Positions 1 to 9,048 of a stretch of 64,000 bases of DNA are shown piece by piece (positions within the stretch are counted from its first letter, which is position 1; every line of letters starts with the position of its first letter). The notes below the pieces were generated by a model. The model was not told where the DNA came from. It did not search any database and was given only the letters and a program-made list of their open reading frames with translations. The stretch comes from Asterias amurensis (lineage: Eukaryota; Echinodermata; Asteroidea; Forcipulatida; Asteriidae). Location: positions 8,871,761 through 8,935,760 of the forward strand of contig NC_092656.1 in the NCBI RefSeq assembly GCF_032118995.1, written 5' to 3'. The position numbers and the translations under genes were made by a program.

Positions 1-47
1 CTTCTAGTGACTACAGTCCACCGCTCTACCAACTGAGCTATCGAAGG
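1..47 (-). tRNA. tRNA-Tyr(GUA), cut by window edge
   Basis: Only the 5' half is inside the window: acceptor 5' strand CCTTCGA, D arm, anticodon loop with GTA, and the first 10 nt of the intron. The visible part matches the complete copies to the right exactly, so this is the edge of an intact-looking gene rather than a broken one. Confidence 0.9.
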
Positions 48-128
48 GCCATGCATTTGGATATCAATTTGGAACCCATTACCTCGACAATAATGACAAG
101 GACAATAAAATAACATATAAATAGTACC

Positions 129-217
129 TGCTTCGAGCCGGATTTGAACCAGCGACCTATGGATGACAAGATTCGAGTGACTACAGTCCACCGCTCTACC
201 AACTGAGCTATCGAAGG
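129..217 (-). tRNA. tRNA-Tyr(GUA), 16-nt intron, altered acceptor end
   Basis: Full-length 89-nt gene: exon 1 at 181-217, intron at 165-180, exon 2 at 129-164. The 3' acceptor strand reads TCGAAGC followed by A, so the 1-72 pair is C-C instead of C-G. The intron carries the ...TCGAATC... variant. The terminal mismatch may weaken maturation or charging. Confidence 0.85.
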
Positions 218-292
218 GCCATGAATTTGGAGATAAATTTGGAACCCATTACCTTGCCATAATGAAAAGGACAATAAAATATAAATAGGACC

Positions 293-382
293 TCCTTCGA
301 GCCGGAACTGAACCAGCGACCTATTGATGACAGGTTTTCTTGTGACTACAGTCCACTGCTCTACCAACTGAGCTATCGAAGG
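293..382 (-). tRNA. tRNA-Tyr(GUA), diverged copy, 17-nt intron
   Basis: Full-length 90-nt copy with a GTA anticodon and an intact acceptor stem. It differs from its neighbours in the anticodon stem (TCAAT against GTGGA leaves a G29-A41 mismatch), in the D-arm end (AGCAG) and in the T loop (TTCAGTT). It is the most diverged full-length copy in the first cluster and may be a pseudogene. Its 5' end faces the plus-strand gene at 516. Confidence 0.75.
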
Positions 383-515
383 TTTCTTGCATTTTGAAAC
401 AAATTTGGAACCCGTAACCTTCTTTACATAACAGCATAGCTCAACTTCAAGCCCTCATTTAGAGCTCTTGTGGTTTTATTATGAAAGGGGATAATTTAAG
501 AAGTTGTTCACTGAT
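383..515. promoter_or_regulatory. shared spacer between divergent tRNA-Tyr genes
   Basis: 133 bp between the 5' ends of a minus-strand short-intron gene and a plus-strand long-intron gene. Closely similar spacers lie at 2705-2838, 3389-3515 and 4758-4893. All contain a near-identical segment with CAAGCCCTCAT and AGAGCTCTTGTGGTTTT, so the whole divergent pair was duplicated as a unit. The spacer may hold upstream Pol III signals for both genes. That role is inferred from position and conservation only. Confidence 0.45.
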
Positions 516-628
516 CCTTCGATAGCTCAGTTGGTAGAGCGGTGGACTGTAGAAATGTAGGACAGTTAGTTAACAGGGTCTAGTGTAGCGAAATCCACAG
601 GTCACTGGTTCGAATCCGGTTCGAAGGA
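516..628 (+). tRNA. tRNA-Tyr(GUA), 40-nt intron
   Basis: 113-nt gene: exon 1 at 516-552, intron at 553-592, exon 2 at 593-628. The acceptor stem CCTTCGA/TCGAAGG is perfect and the anticodon stem GTGGA/TCCAC is fully paired. The T stem is ACTGG/CCGGT with T loop TTCGAAT. Exon 2 differs from the short-intron class in a way that keeps the stems paired, which argues for function. Confidence 0.93.
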
Positions 629-964
629 ATCCGGGGTTGTATTTTTCAATTTGTTTTAATTTATAAATAGTTTGCATGTTTTTGTTGTTGTTGTTTTGTG
701 TTTTTTTTAAATACAATAATGGGTTTGCCTTTAGTTGGTTTATTTCTACTTTTTTTTTTTTTTTTTTTTTTGGGGGGGGGGACAAATAATCAGACAAATT
801 ATTATGACAAATGGATTTATTTTACAAGCTATACAACAGTCTATGGTCTGTTCTACCAAAAAGGCTTCACATATTTGGACATAAATTTGGAACCCATTAT
901 TACCTTATTTGGTAACTTGAAAAAATGTTACCAAAATTACAATAAAGTTTAAAAATATAGCACC
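629..964. other. spacer downstream of long-intron tRNA-Tyr
   Basis: No gene. The spacer holds TTG repeats near 680-700, a long T-run joined to a G-run at about 749-781, and a segment that recurs after each of the four long-intron genes (2952-3299, 3629-3948, 5007-5346). The four spacers therefore belong to one duplicated module. Confidence 0.7.
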
Positions 965-1053
965 TCCTTCGAGCCGGATTTGAACCAGCGACCTATGGAT
1001 GACAAGCTTCTAGTAACTACAGTCCACCGCTCTACCAACTGAGCTATCGAAGG
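965..1053 (-). tRNA. tRNA-Tyr(GUA), 16-nt intron (TAGTAACT type)
   Basis: Full-length 89-nt gene. On the gene strand the intron starts TTACTAG, so it contains UAC, able to pair with the GUA anticodon. This is the first member of the two-gene higher-order repeat. The 3' flank reads GGTGCTATATTTTTAAAC on the gene strand, with a T-run that can act as a Pol III terminator. Confidence 0.93.
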
Positions 1054-1153
1054 GCCATGATTTTGGAGATAAATTTGAAACCAATAACTTATTTAGTAAC
1101 AAATAAAAATAATATTAAAAAATACAATAGACTTTCAAAAACAAAATAGCACC

Positions 1154-1245
1154 TCCTTCGAGCCGGATTTGAACCAGCGACCTATGGATGATGACAAGCT
1201 TCTAGTGACTACAGTCCACCGCTCTACCAACTGAGCTATCGAAGG
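1154..1245 (-). tRNA. tRNA-Tyr(GUA), 19-nt intron
   Basis: Full-length 92-nt gene, exon sequence identical to consensus. The intron is three bases longer than usual because of a GAT repeat at its 3' end (plus-strand GGATGATGACAAG). Confidence 0.93.
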
Positions 1246-1343
1246 GCCATGAATTTGGAGATAAATTTTAAACCAATAACTTATTTAGAAACAAATTAAA
1301 ATGTTATATTAAAAATACAATAGACTTTAAAAAAAATAGCACC

Positions 1344-1432
1344 TCCTTCGAGCCGGATTTGAACCAGCGACCTATGGATGACAAGCTTCTAGTAACTACA
1401 GTCCACCGCTCTACCAACTGAGCTATCGAAGG
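1344..1432 (-). tRNA. tRNA-Tyr(GUA), 16-nt intron (TAGTAACT type)
   Basis: Full-length 89-nt gene, same exon and intron sequence as the copy at 965. Second round of the dimeric repeat. Confidence 0.93.
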
Positions 1433-1532
1433 GCCATGATTTTGAAGATAAATTTGAAACCAATAAATTATTTAGTAACAAATAAAAATAATATTAAAAA
1501 ATACAATAGACTTTTAAAAACAAAATAACACC

Positions 1533-1624
1533 TCCTTCGAGCCGGATTTGAACCAGCGACCTATGGATGATGACAAGCTTCTAGTGACTACAGTCCACCG
1601 CTCTACCAACTGAGCTATCGAAAG
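1533..1624 (-). tRNA. tRNA-Tyr(GUA), 19-nt intron, C2U variant
   Basis: Full-length 92-nt gene. The 5' acceptor strand reads CTTTCGA instead of CCTTCGA, which turns the 2-71 pair into U-G wobble. The rest matches consensus, so it could still be functional. Confidence 0.87.
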
Positions 1625-1720
1625 GCCATGAATTTGGAGATAAATTTGAAACCAATAACTTATTTAGAAACAAATTAAAATGTTATTAAAAATACAATAG
1701 ACTTTTAAAAAAATAGCACC

Positions 1721-1809
1721 TCCTTCGAGCCGGATTTGAACCAGCGACCTATGGATGACAAGCTTCTAGTAACTACAGTCCACCGCTCTACCAACTGAGC
1801 TATCGAAGG
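1721..1809 (-). tRNA. tRNA-Tyr(GUA), 16-nt intron (TAGTAACT type)
   Basis: Full-length 89-nt gene, consensus exons, third round of the dimeric repeat. Confidence 0.93.
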
Positions 1810-1909
1810 GCCATGATTTTGGAGATAAATTTGAAACCAATAACTTATTTAGTAACAAATATAAATAATATTAAAAAATACAATAGACTTATAAAAACAA
1901 AATAGCACC

Positions 1910-2001
1910 TCCTTCGAGCCGGATTTGAACCAGCGACCTATGGATGATGACAAGCTTCTAGTGACTACAGTCCACCGCTCTACCAACTGAGCTATCGAAG
2001 G
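1910..2001 (-). tRNA. tRNA-Tyr(GUA), 19-nt intron
   Basis: Full-length 92-nt gene, consensus exons, third member of the 19-nt intron type. Confidence 0.93.
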
Positions 2002-2099
2002 GCCATGAATTTGAAGATAAATTTGAAACCAATAACTTATTTAGAAACAAATTAAAATGTTATTAAAAATACAATAGACTTTTTAAAAAAAATAGCACC

Positions 2100-2188
2100 T
2101 CCTTCGAGCCGGATTTGAACCAGCGACCTATGGATGACAAGCTTCTAGTGACTACAGTCCACCGCTCTACCAACTGAGCTATCGAAGG
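2100..2188 (-). tRNA. tRNA-Tyr(GUA), 16-nt intron
   Basis: Full-length 89-nt gene with the common intron TCACTAGAAGCTTGTC. A strong T-run lies just beyond its 3' end on the gene strand. Confidence 0.93.
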
Positions 2189-2269
2189 GCCATGCATTGG
2201 GAGATAAATTTGAAACCCATTACCTCGACAATAATGACAAGGACAATAAAATAACATATAAATAGTACC

Positions 2270-2358
2270 TCCTTCGAGCCGGATTTGAACCAGCGACCTA
2301 TGGATGACAAGCTTCTAGTGACTACAGTCCACCGCTCTACCAACTGAGCTATCGAAGG
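2270..2358 (-). tRNA. tRNA-Tyr(GUA), 16-nt intron
   Basis: Full-length 89-nt gene, consensus exons. It lies 170 bp from both neighbours and the flanks are near-identical, so this is a recent 170-bp tandem duplication. Confidence 0.93.
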
Positions 2359-2439
2359 GCCATGCATTGGGAGATAAATTTGAAACCCATTACCTCGACA
2401 ATAATGACAAGGACAATAAAATAACATATAAATAGTACC

Positions 2440-2528
2440 TCCTTCGAGCCGGATTTGAACCAGCGACCTATGGATGACAAGATTCGAGTGACTACAGTCC
2501 ACCGCTCTACCAACTGAGCTATCGAAGG
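2440..2528 (-). tRNA. tRNA-Tyr(GUA), 16-nt intron (TCGAATC type)
   Basis: Full-length 89-nt gene. Intron variant and surroundings match the copy at 129, showing that 1-960 and about 2311-3299 are duplicated modules. Unlike the copy at 129, the acceptor stem is perfect here. Confidence 0.93.
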
Positions 2529-2615
2529 GCCATGAATTTTGACATAAATTTTGGAACCCATTACCTTGACAATAATGACAAGGACAATAAAATAAAATAA
2601 AATATAAATAGCACC

Positions 2616-2704
2616 TCCTTCGAGCCGGATTTGAACCAGCGACCTATGGATGACAAGCTTCTAGTGACTACAGTCCACCGCTCTACCAACTGAGCTATCG
2701 AAGG
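2616..2704 (-). tRNA. tRNA-Tyr(GUA), 16-nt intron
   Basis: Full-length 89-nt gene with consensus exons. Its 5' end faces the plus-strand long-intron gene at 2839 across 134 bp. It occupies the place of the diverged copy at 293 in the other module. Confidence 0.93.
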
Positions 2705-2838
2705 GTTCTTGCATTTTGATCCAAACTTGGAACCCATTACCTTCTTTACCTAACAGCACAGCCCAACTGCAAGCCCTCATGTAGAGCTCTTGTGGTTTTG
2801 ATTATAAATGGGGATTATTTAACAAGTTGTTCACTGAT

Positions 2839-2951
2839 CCTTCGATAGCTCAGTTGGTAGAGCGGTGGACTGTAGAAATGTAGGACAGTTAGTTAACAGG
2901 GTCTAGTGTAGCGAAATCCACAGGTCACTGGTTCGAATCCGGTTCGAAGGA
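2839..2951 (+). tRNA. tRNA-Tyr(GUA), 40-nt intron
   Basis: 113-nt gene, exon 1 at 2839-2875, intron at 2876-2915, exon 2 at 2916-2951. The sequence is the same as the gene at 516 in exons and intron. Confidence 0.93.
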
Positions 2952-3005
2952 ATTCAGGGTTGTATTTTTTCGATTTTTATTTATTTATAAATAGTTTGAA
3001 TGTTT

Positions 3006-3044
<39 letters not shown>

Positions 3045-3299
3045 TTGTTGTTGTGTGTTTTTTTTTTAATACAGTAATGGGTTTGCCTATAGTTGGTTTA
3101 TTTCTACTTTTTGTTGTTGACAAATAATCAAACAAATTATTATGACAAATGGATTTATTTTACAAGCTATACAAAAGTCTATAGTCTGTTCTACCAAAAA
3201 TGCCTCACATATTTGGACATAAATTTGGAACCCATTTTTACCTTTTGGTAACTAAATAAAATGTTACCAAAATTACAATAAACTTTAAAAAATAGCACC
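2952..3299. other. spacer with (TTG)n microsatellite
   Basis: No gene. A TTG microsatellite with one interruption covers about 3005-3056. The rest matches the spacer at 629-964. Confidence 0.75.
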
Positions 3300-3388
3300 T
3301 CCTTCGAGCCGGATTCGAACCAGCGACCTATGGATGACAAGATTCGATTGACTACAGTCCACCGCTCTACCAACTGAGCTATCGAAGG
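3300..3388 (-). tRNA. tRNA-Tyr(GUA), 16-nt intron, TTCGAAT T loop
   Basis: Full-length 89-nt gene. It has the canonical T loop TTCGAAT where most minus-strand copies have TTCAAAT, and an intron variant starting TCAATCG. Divergently paired with the gene at 3516. Confidence 0.92.
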
Positions 3389-3515
3389 GTTTTTGTATTT
3401 TGAAACAAATTTGGAACCGTAACATTCTTTACATAACAGCATAGCTCAACTTCAAGCCCTCATTTAGAGCTCTTGTGGTTTTATTATGAATAGGGATAAT
3501 TTAATAAGTGGTTCT

Positions 3516-3628
3516 ACTTCGATAGCTCAGTTGGTAGAGCGGTGGACTGTAGAAATGTAGGACAGTTAGTTAACAGGGTCTAGTGTAGCGAAATCCACAG
3601 GTCACTGGTTCGAATCCGGTTCGAAGGA
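3516..3628 (+). tRNA. tRNA-Tyr(GUA), 40-nt intron, base 1 changed
   Basis: 113-nt gene with consensus apart from its first base: ACTTCGA instead of CCTTCGA, leaving A1 opposite G72. Intron at 3553-3592. The other three long-intron genes keep C1. Confidence 0.87.
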
Positions 3629-3948
3629 ATCCGGGGTTGTATTTTTCAATTTTTATTTATTTATAAACAGTTTGAATGTTTTTGTTGTTGTTTTTGTTGT
3701 TGTTTGTGTGTTTTTTAATACAATAATGGGTTTGCCTTTAGTTGGTTTATATCTACTTTTTGTTGTTGACAAATAATCAAACAAATTATTATGACAAATG
3801 GATTTATTTTACAAGCTATACAAAAGTCTATAGTCTGTTCTACCAAAAAGGCCTCACATATTTGGACATAAATTTGGAACCCATTATTACCTTTTGGTAA
3901 CTAAATAAAATGTTACCAAAATTACAATAAACTTCAAAAAATAGCACC
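3629..3948. other. spacer, copy of the post-tRNA module
   Basis: No gene. It has a short TTG-rich stretch near 3675-3705 followed by the same AT-rich segment as 629-964. Confidence 0.7.
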
Positions 3949-4037
3949 TCCTTCGAGCCGGATTCGAACCAGCGACCTATGGATGACAAGCTTCTAGTCA
4001 CTACAGTCCACCGCTCTACCAACTGAGCTATCGAAGG
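3949..4037 (-). tRNA. tRNA-Tyr(GUA), 16-nt intron, TTCGAAT T loop
   Basis: Full-length 89-nt gene with perfect acceptor stem and intron starting TGACTAG. It shares the TTCGAAT T loop with the copy at 3300. Confidence 0.92.
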
Positions 4038-4135
4038 GCCATGAATTTGGAGATAAATTTGAAACCAATAACTTATTTAGTAACAAATTAAAATGTTACC
4101 AAAAATACAATAGACATATAAAAAAAACTAGCACC

Positions 4136-4224
4136 TCCTTCGAGCCGGATTTGAACCAGCGACCTATGGATGACAAGCTTCTAGTGACTACAGTCCACCG
4201 CTCTACCAACTGAGCTATCGAAGG
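4136..4224 (-). tRNA. tRNA-Tyr(GUA), 16-nt intron
   Basis: Full-length 89-nt gene, consensus exons and intron. Its 3' flank has the T-run seen after other members. Confidence 0.93.
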
Positions 4225-4322
4225 GCCATGCATTTGGAGATAAATTTGAAACCAATAACTTATTTAGAAACAAATTAAAGTGTTATTAAAAATACAATAG
4301 ACTTTAAAAAAAAGAAAGCACC

Positions 4323-4411
4323 TCCTTCGAGCCGGATTTGAACCAGCGACCTATGGAAGACAAGATTCTAGTGACTACAGTCCACCGCTCTACCAACTGA
4401 GCTATCGAAGG
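4323..4411 (-). tRNA. tRNA-Tyr(GUA), 16-nt intron, A38U variant
   Basis: Full-length 89-nt gene. The first base of exon 2 is T instead of A (plus-strand GGAAGACAAG), so position 38 of the anticodon loop or the 3' splice site is altered. Stems are intact. Confidence 0.88.
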
Positions 4412-4497
4412 GTCATGCATTTGGAGATACATTTTGATCCCATGACCTCGACAATAATTACAAGGACAATAAAATAGAATATAATATAAATATCACC

Positions 4498-4586
4498 TCC
4501 TTCGAGCCGGATTTGAACCAGCGACCTATGGATGACAAGCTTCTAGTGACTACAGTCCACCGCTCTACCAACTGAGCTATCGAAGG
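4498..4586 (-). tRNA. tRNA-Tyr(GUA), 16-nt intron
   Basis: Full-length 89-nt gene with consensus exons, 171 bp from the next copy. Confidence 0.93.
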
Positions 4587-4668
4587 GCCATGCATTTGGA
4601 CATAAATTTTGGAACCCATTACCTTGACAATAATGACAAGGACAATAAAATAAAATATAAATAGCACC

Positions 4669-4757
4669 TCCTTCGAGCCGGATTTGAACCAGCGACCTAT
4701 GGATGACAAGCTTCGAGTGACTACAGTCCACCGCTCTACCAACTGAGCTATCGAAGG
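4669..4757 (-). tRNA. tRNA-Tyr(GUA), 16-nt intron
   Basis: Full-length 89-nt gene with consensus exons and a TCACTCGAAGC intron. Divergent partner of the long-intron gene at 4894 across 136 bp. Confidence 0.93.
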
Positions 4758-4893
4758 GTTCTTGCATTTTGATCCAAATTTGGAACCCATTACCTTCTTT
4801 ACCTATAACAGCACAGCCCAACTGCAAGCCCTCATGTAGAGCTCTTGTGGTTTTGATTATAAATGGGGATTATTTAAGAAGTTGTTCACTGAT

Positions 4894-5006
4894 CCTTCGA
4901 TAGCTCAGTTGGTAGAGCGGTGGACTGTAGAAATGTAGGACAGTTAGTTAACAGGGTCTAGTGTAGCGAAATCCACAGGTCACTGGTTCGAATCCGGTTC
5001 GAAGGA
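4894..5006 (+). tRNA. tRNA-Tyr(GUA), 40-nt intron
   Basis: 113-nt gene with exons and intron matching the copies at 516 and 2839. Fourth and last long-intron member. Confidence 0.93.
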
Positions 5007-5346
5007 ATTCAGGGTTGTATTTTTTCGATTTTTATTTATTTATAAATAGTTTGATTGTTGTTGTTGTTGTTGTTGTTTCTTAGTTTTTGTTTTCTTTTTA
5101 CAATAATGGGTCCGCCTTTAGTTGGTTTATTTGTATATTTTATCATTAACAAATATATTTATTTAACAAGCTATACAGAAGTCTATGGTATATTTTACCA
5201 AAAAGTCCTCATATATTGGGACATAAATTTTGAACCCATTATTACCTTATTTAGTAACTAAATAAAATGTTTCCAAAATAACTATGAATTTAATTAACTA
5301 TAAACTTATTATTGGTCATAGGCTCCAAATCTCAGAAGTCAAGAAC
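5007..5346. other. spacer, last copy of the post-tRNA module
   Basis: No gene. It starts like the other three post-tRNA spacers (TTG repeat near 5055-5077, then the shared AT-rich segment) and diverges after about 5280, before the plus-strand short-intron genes. Confidence 0.7.
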
Positions 5347-5435
5347 CCTTCGATAGCTCAGTTGGTAGAGCGGTGGACTGTAGTTACTAGAAGCTTGTTA
5401 TCCATAGGTCGCTGGTTCAAATCCGGCTCGAAGGA
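5347..5435 (+). tRNA. tRNA-Tyr(GUA), 16-nt intron, plus strand
   Basis: Full-length 89-nt gene, the first short-intron copy on the plus strand. Exon 1 at 5347-5383, intron at 5384-5399, exon 2 at 5400-5435. The intron (TTACTAG start) belongs to the type seen at 965. Confidence 0.93.
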
Positions 5436-5526
5436 AGTGCTGTTTATATTTTATTTTATTTTATTTTATTTTCCTTGTTATTATTGTCAAGGTAATGGGT
5501 TCACAATGTATGTCCAAATGCATGAC

Positions 5527-5615
5527 CCTTCGATAGCTCAGTTGGTAGAGCGGTGGACTGTAGTCACTAGAAGCTTGTCATCCATAGGTCGCTGGTTCAA
5601 ATCCGGCTCGAAGGA
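5527..5615 (+). tRNA. tRNA-Tyr(GUA), 16-nt intron, plus strand
   Basis: Full-length 89-nt gene with consensus exons and intron, followed by a 12-base T-run about 10 bp downstream that fits a Pol III terminator. Confidence 0.93.
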
Positions 5616-5692
5616 AAAACTGTTTTTTTTTTTTTCTTTAGTCATTTAGTTTTTAATTGGTTCAAAATTTATATCAAAATACATCATAGAGC

Positions 5693-5746
5693 CCTTCGAT
5701 AGCTCAGTTGGTAGAGCGATGGACTGTAGTAATCCGGCTGGAATGA
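5693..5746 (+). pseudogene. tRNA-Tyr pseudogene with internal deletion
   Basis: Exon 1 is complete (5693-5729, with G to A in the anticodon stem). One base later the sequence jumps to AATCCGGCTGGAATGA, the end of the T arm and a damaged acceptor strand. Intron, variable loop and most of the T arm are missing. It marks the right border of the first cluster. Confidence 0.85.
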
Positions 5747-5978
5747 CTTCTATTACTGGGCAGGGAACAAAATAACGACCATGCAAACCGGTGCTATAAT
5801 CTCTACAAAGTGACGGTGACATTCCAGTGCCTTTATGGCAGGCAAGATACTACACCCTGTGAAAAAAAACCCATTGTTTTCAAGTCGTTAAACTATCAAC
5901 AGTTCGACTCCGTTTCTCGTTTCCTATCATGTTTTAGCTAATAATTATTTTGAGTTATTGCCACTAGTGTCCAGTGCA
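5747..5978. other. array border with truncated foldback end
   Basis: 5747-5873 shows nothing recognisable. About 5874-5978 matches the right half of foldback family A and ends next to the left end of a second copy at 5979. Confidence 0.5.
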
Positions 5979-6368
5979 TTTAAAGGCCGTGGACACTTTT
6001 GGTAATTGTCAAAGACTAGCCTCCACAATTGGTGTATCTCAACATATGCATAAAATAATGAACCTGCGAAAAAATTTCAGCTCAATCGGTCATCGAACTT
6101 GCGAGATATGAATGAAAGAAAAAAACACCCTTGTCACACGCAGGTGTGTGCGTTTAGATGGTTGATTTCGAGACCTCAAGTTCTAAATCTGAGGTCTCGA
6201 AATCAAATTCGTGGAAAATTACTTCTTTCTCGAAAACTATGGCACTTCAGAGGGTGCCGTTACTCACAATGTTTTATACCATCAACCTCTCCCTATTACT
6301 CGTCATCAAGAAAGGTTTTATGCTAAGAATTATTTTGAGTAATTACCAATAGTGTCCACTGCCTTTAA
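5979..6368. mobile_element. foldback element, family A
   Basis: Starts TTAA-AGGCCGTGGACAC and ends GTGTCCACTGCCT-TTAA. The arms are imperfect inverted repeats over much of their length, including AATTGTCAAAGACTAG-like left and TTTGAGTAATTACC right segments. No coding capacity, so probably a non-autonomous DNA element. Confidence 0.7.
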
Positions 6369-8067
6369 AACAACATGTACATGTTCCATGAGAAGGAGGC
6401 CGAGTACATGGAGGTAGAAACTGAGTACAACATGAAGGGCAGGCAGGCTAGTGTACATAGGGATCACACAGGTACTAATCGTATCCATATTTCCATGGAG
6501 CTGTTTTAGCACAACATAGCTTAGCACAGTTACATCATGCTAACCAGGAGACCAATGTTACCAGTTAACACACCATTCCACCACACCATAATTATATGAC
6601 CGTATCCTGCACAGTTTTTTTGCCTAGCAGAAATTAATGCAAAATGAAGAGCAGCTCATTATGCTGCTTGGGACATATTCGGGACATTAGCGTCCGGACT
6701 TTACGGCATGGTGAGGTGGTAGGTACCTCCTCCATGTTCAGAGTCACATTTTCTTCCTTACAGCCGGCCCGCCCTTTAGTAAAATCACAGAGCAAGGTGG
6801 AATCACTGTCCAATCCCCACACCCTTTTAACACATAACGTGTCACTGTTAAAATCAGTCATTGACCAAGATTACCGCAGAGCTCAGAGTAATCCAATTGC
6901 ATACATGTACACGCACAGACGTGTGAACATGCGTAAACTCGTTGAGGACATGACATGCGTAAACTCTGTGAGGACATGTGGTGTACAGCAGAAAAAACTA
7001 GACGGTGACGGTGACTTGTGTTTGTCGACATGCGCGCGCTGTAGCCGATTCACACTGGAGTGAATCTGCGCATGTGGTTTCCCCTTTGTGTTGTGCACGG
7101 TGCAAGTCACTTACACCTTACACCATGGAGGAAGCACACAACACTACATACGAGAATAAACTCGCTATGGTTTGAGCGACAATTCAATCTACGGTGTCCC
7201 TGAGAGACTATACATGTGGCGAACAGCATGGATCGAGCTGGGGGCATTTCTTCGTTGGGGATTAGTGGCGCGTTTATTAGGAACAAGTTTGAGAAGTCAT
7301 GGTTGTTATTGTATTGGCTTAAAAGTAATGTAAATAAATGACTACGAATTATTACATCGTATCATACACAGTGATTGAAATATGCCTAAGTACAGTGATT
7401 TGATGTTATTAATAATTATTGTGTGACACTATTATATTATTCAATGCAGTAGAATATTTTGCTAAAATGAGATCTTTTATCAGAAGTGGGCCTACCCTAA
7501 GTGTTATTCGGTTGTTGTAAACTGTTCGGAACTGGAGTCTCTTTATTTTGTGCGCAAGGAAGTACGTTATTATTAATGCCCATGCAATGCTACCTCTCAA
7601 GAATGCCCCCAAAAGAATAAGGTTGTGTAAAGTCTCAAACTATCCAAATGAAATGTTGTGTTCATTGCTTTAAACTAGAACCGCGTGCTTGGGGCCACTC
7701 AATAGCTCGGGCCGTTGTGAGACGAATGCCTAACGCCCATTTGGGACGAATGCCTCACCCAAATTGGCAAAGTATATCTTAAAATAATATATAATAAAGA
7801 AAAAATTCCCGAAGCGATCATGTTCACACAGAATGAGTATGTGCGTTCACACTGGCGAGATCTCCCCCTTCCCAAAGAAAACCATTGGAGGGGGTCGAAG
7901 GCTGTCAATGTGTCATGATGAAACAAGTGTTTCTAGTTCTGCGTTGGAAATCCATAGGTGACTCTAAAATGCGTGCTGATGCATATAACTCGGTATATGC
8001 AGGCGCAAAAGAGCCATCGCCTCCATGGACAATTCATGTATACTCTATTAGTTACGGATGCAGCAAT
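6369..8067. other. intergenic, no gene recognised
   Basis: No homologue recognised in the open frames here. A good Kozak start (CACCATGG, ATG at 7125) opens only a 16-codon frame. The stretch 6900-7100 is richer in CpG than its surroundings. No repeat family assigned. Confidence 0.4.
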
Positions 8068-8432
8068 TTTAAAGGGAAGGTACACTATTGGTAATTGTCA
8101 AAGACCAGTCTTCTCACTTGGTGTATCTAAACATATGCATAACCATAACAAACCTGTGAAAATTTGAGCTCAATTGGTCATCGGAGTTGGAAGATGAAAG
8201 AAAAAACATCCTTGTTGGACGAATTTGTGTGCTTTCAGATAGGAATTAGTTCGAAGTCTTTTATTATTTTAGTGAGAAACTACCTCTATTTCAATATGTA
8301 TGCTACTTCAGAGGGAGCCGTTTCTCACAATGTTTTATACTATCAGTATCAGCTCTCCAATGCTCGTTACCAAGTCAGTTTTTAATTTAATAATTGTTTT
8401 GAGTAACTACCAAACGTGTACCTTCCCTTTAA
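8068..8432. mobile_element. foldback element, family B
   Basis: Ends are TTAA-AGGGAAGGTACAC and GTGTACCTTCCCT-TTAA. The internal part shares the CTGTGAAAATTTGAGCTCAA segment with family A. Non-coding. Confidence 0.7.
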
Positions 8433-8469
8433 AGGGGAAGCAATCTTTAAGTGAATCCGTTCGATTACT

Positions 8470-8711
8470 TATTAATTTCATTTAGCTGCTAAGCAGTCAA
8501 ACTTGCTTAGCATATCATTTCTTCCTTGATAAAAACTGGATTATCATCTGAATTTCCATTCGTTGCATATTACTTGGTACTGGTATTCAGATGTTGTTTG
8601 CTTATCATCAAAATCACGTGGAAATTCGGTTGGTAATCCTGTTTTTATAAAAGGAAGAAATTGCATGCTAAGCAAATTTTTGTGCTTCGCAGCTCTATGA
8701 AAATGGGCCCA
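8470..8711. mobile_element. foldback element, family E
   Basis: Left arm TTTAGCTGCTAAGCAG and right arm ending CAGCTCTATGAAAATGGGCCC. The middle has paired AAACTGGATTA / TAATCCTGTTTTTAT segments. Similar to about a dozen other copies in the window. Confidence 0.55.
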
Positions 8712-9048
8712 GATAAGTAAGTTTGTATTGTTATGTGGATTTTAAGAGTTATCCCAAATGTATACATTCCCTTTACAAATCAACACTGAATACTGACACT
8801 CCACAATAAAGGTCATTACTGCTTGACGTCATAAAATAGCAATCACGTGCTGAAACCATTGGTATGTTGAATGGTTTTCACCTTTAAGGCTTCCTTCCAT
8901 CTTCACTGACCTCTCAATCTAGTTTATTCCTCCATGATATAACCTAACTATGTCACTTGAAGAATCGAACTTTCAAAAGGGGGGTCATTAATTGACTATA
9001 AACAATATTGATGTGACAGGTGAAAACTGTATGGTTTTGTTTTCTCTG

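Larger units (their letters stand above)
965..2099. repeat. three-copy dimeric tRNA tandem repeat, period about 378 bp
   Basis: Two alternating tRNA-Tyr types, one with a 16-nt TTACTAG intron (starts 965, 1344, 1721) and one with a 19-nt intron (starts 1154, 1533, 1910). They repeat as a pair. Start-to-start distances are 379 and 377 bp for both types. The spacers also alternate, so the dimer was amplified as one unit after the two types had diverged. Confidence 0.85.

Noticed and set aside
965-2188. Regular direct repeats that might be read as a CRISPR array
   Set aside because: The repeats are 89-92 nt tRNA genes with conserved AT-rich spacers in a eukaryotic genome.
38-5649. Open frames containing PSIAQLVERWTVVTR and DSSVGRAVDCSH-like peptides
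   Set aside because: They are translations of the tRNA-Tyr genes and their spacers. The tRNA structure explains the sequence fully.
6644-7063. 139-codon open frame on the plus strand
   Set aside because: No recognisable domain or splice context, and an overlapping frame is open on the other strand.
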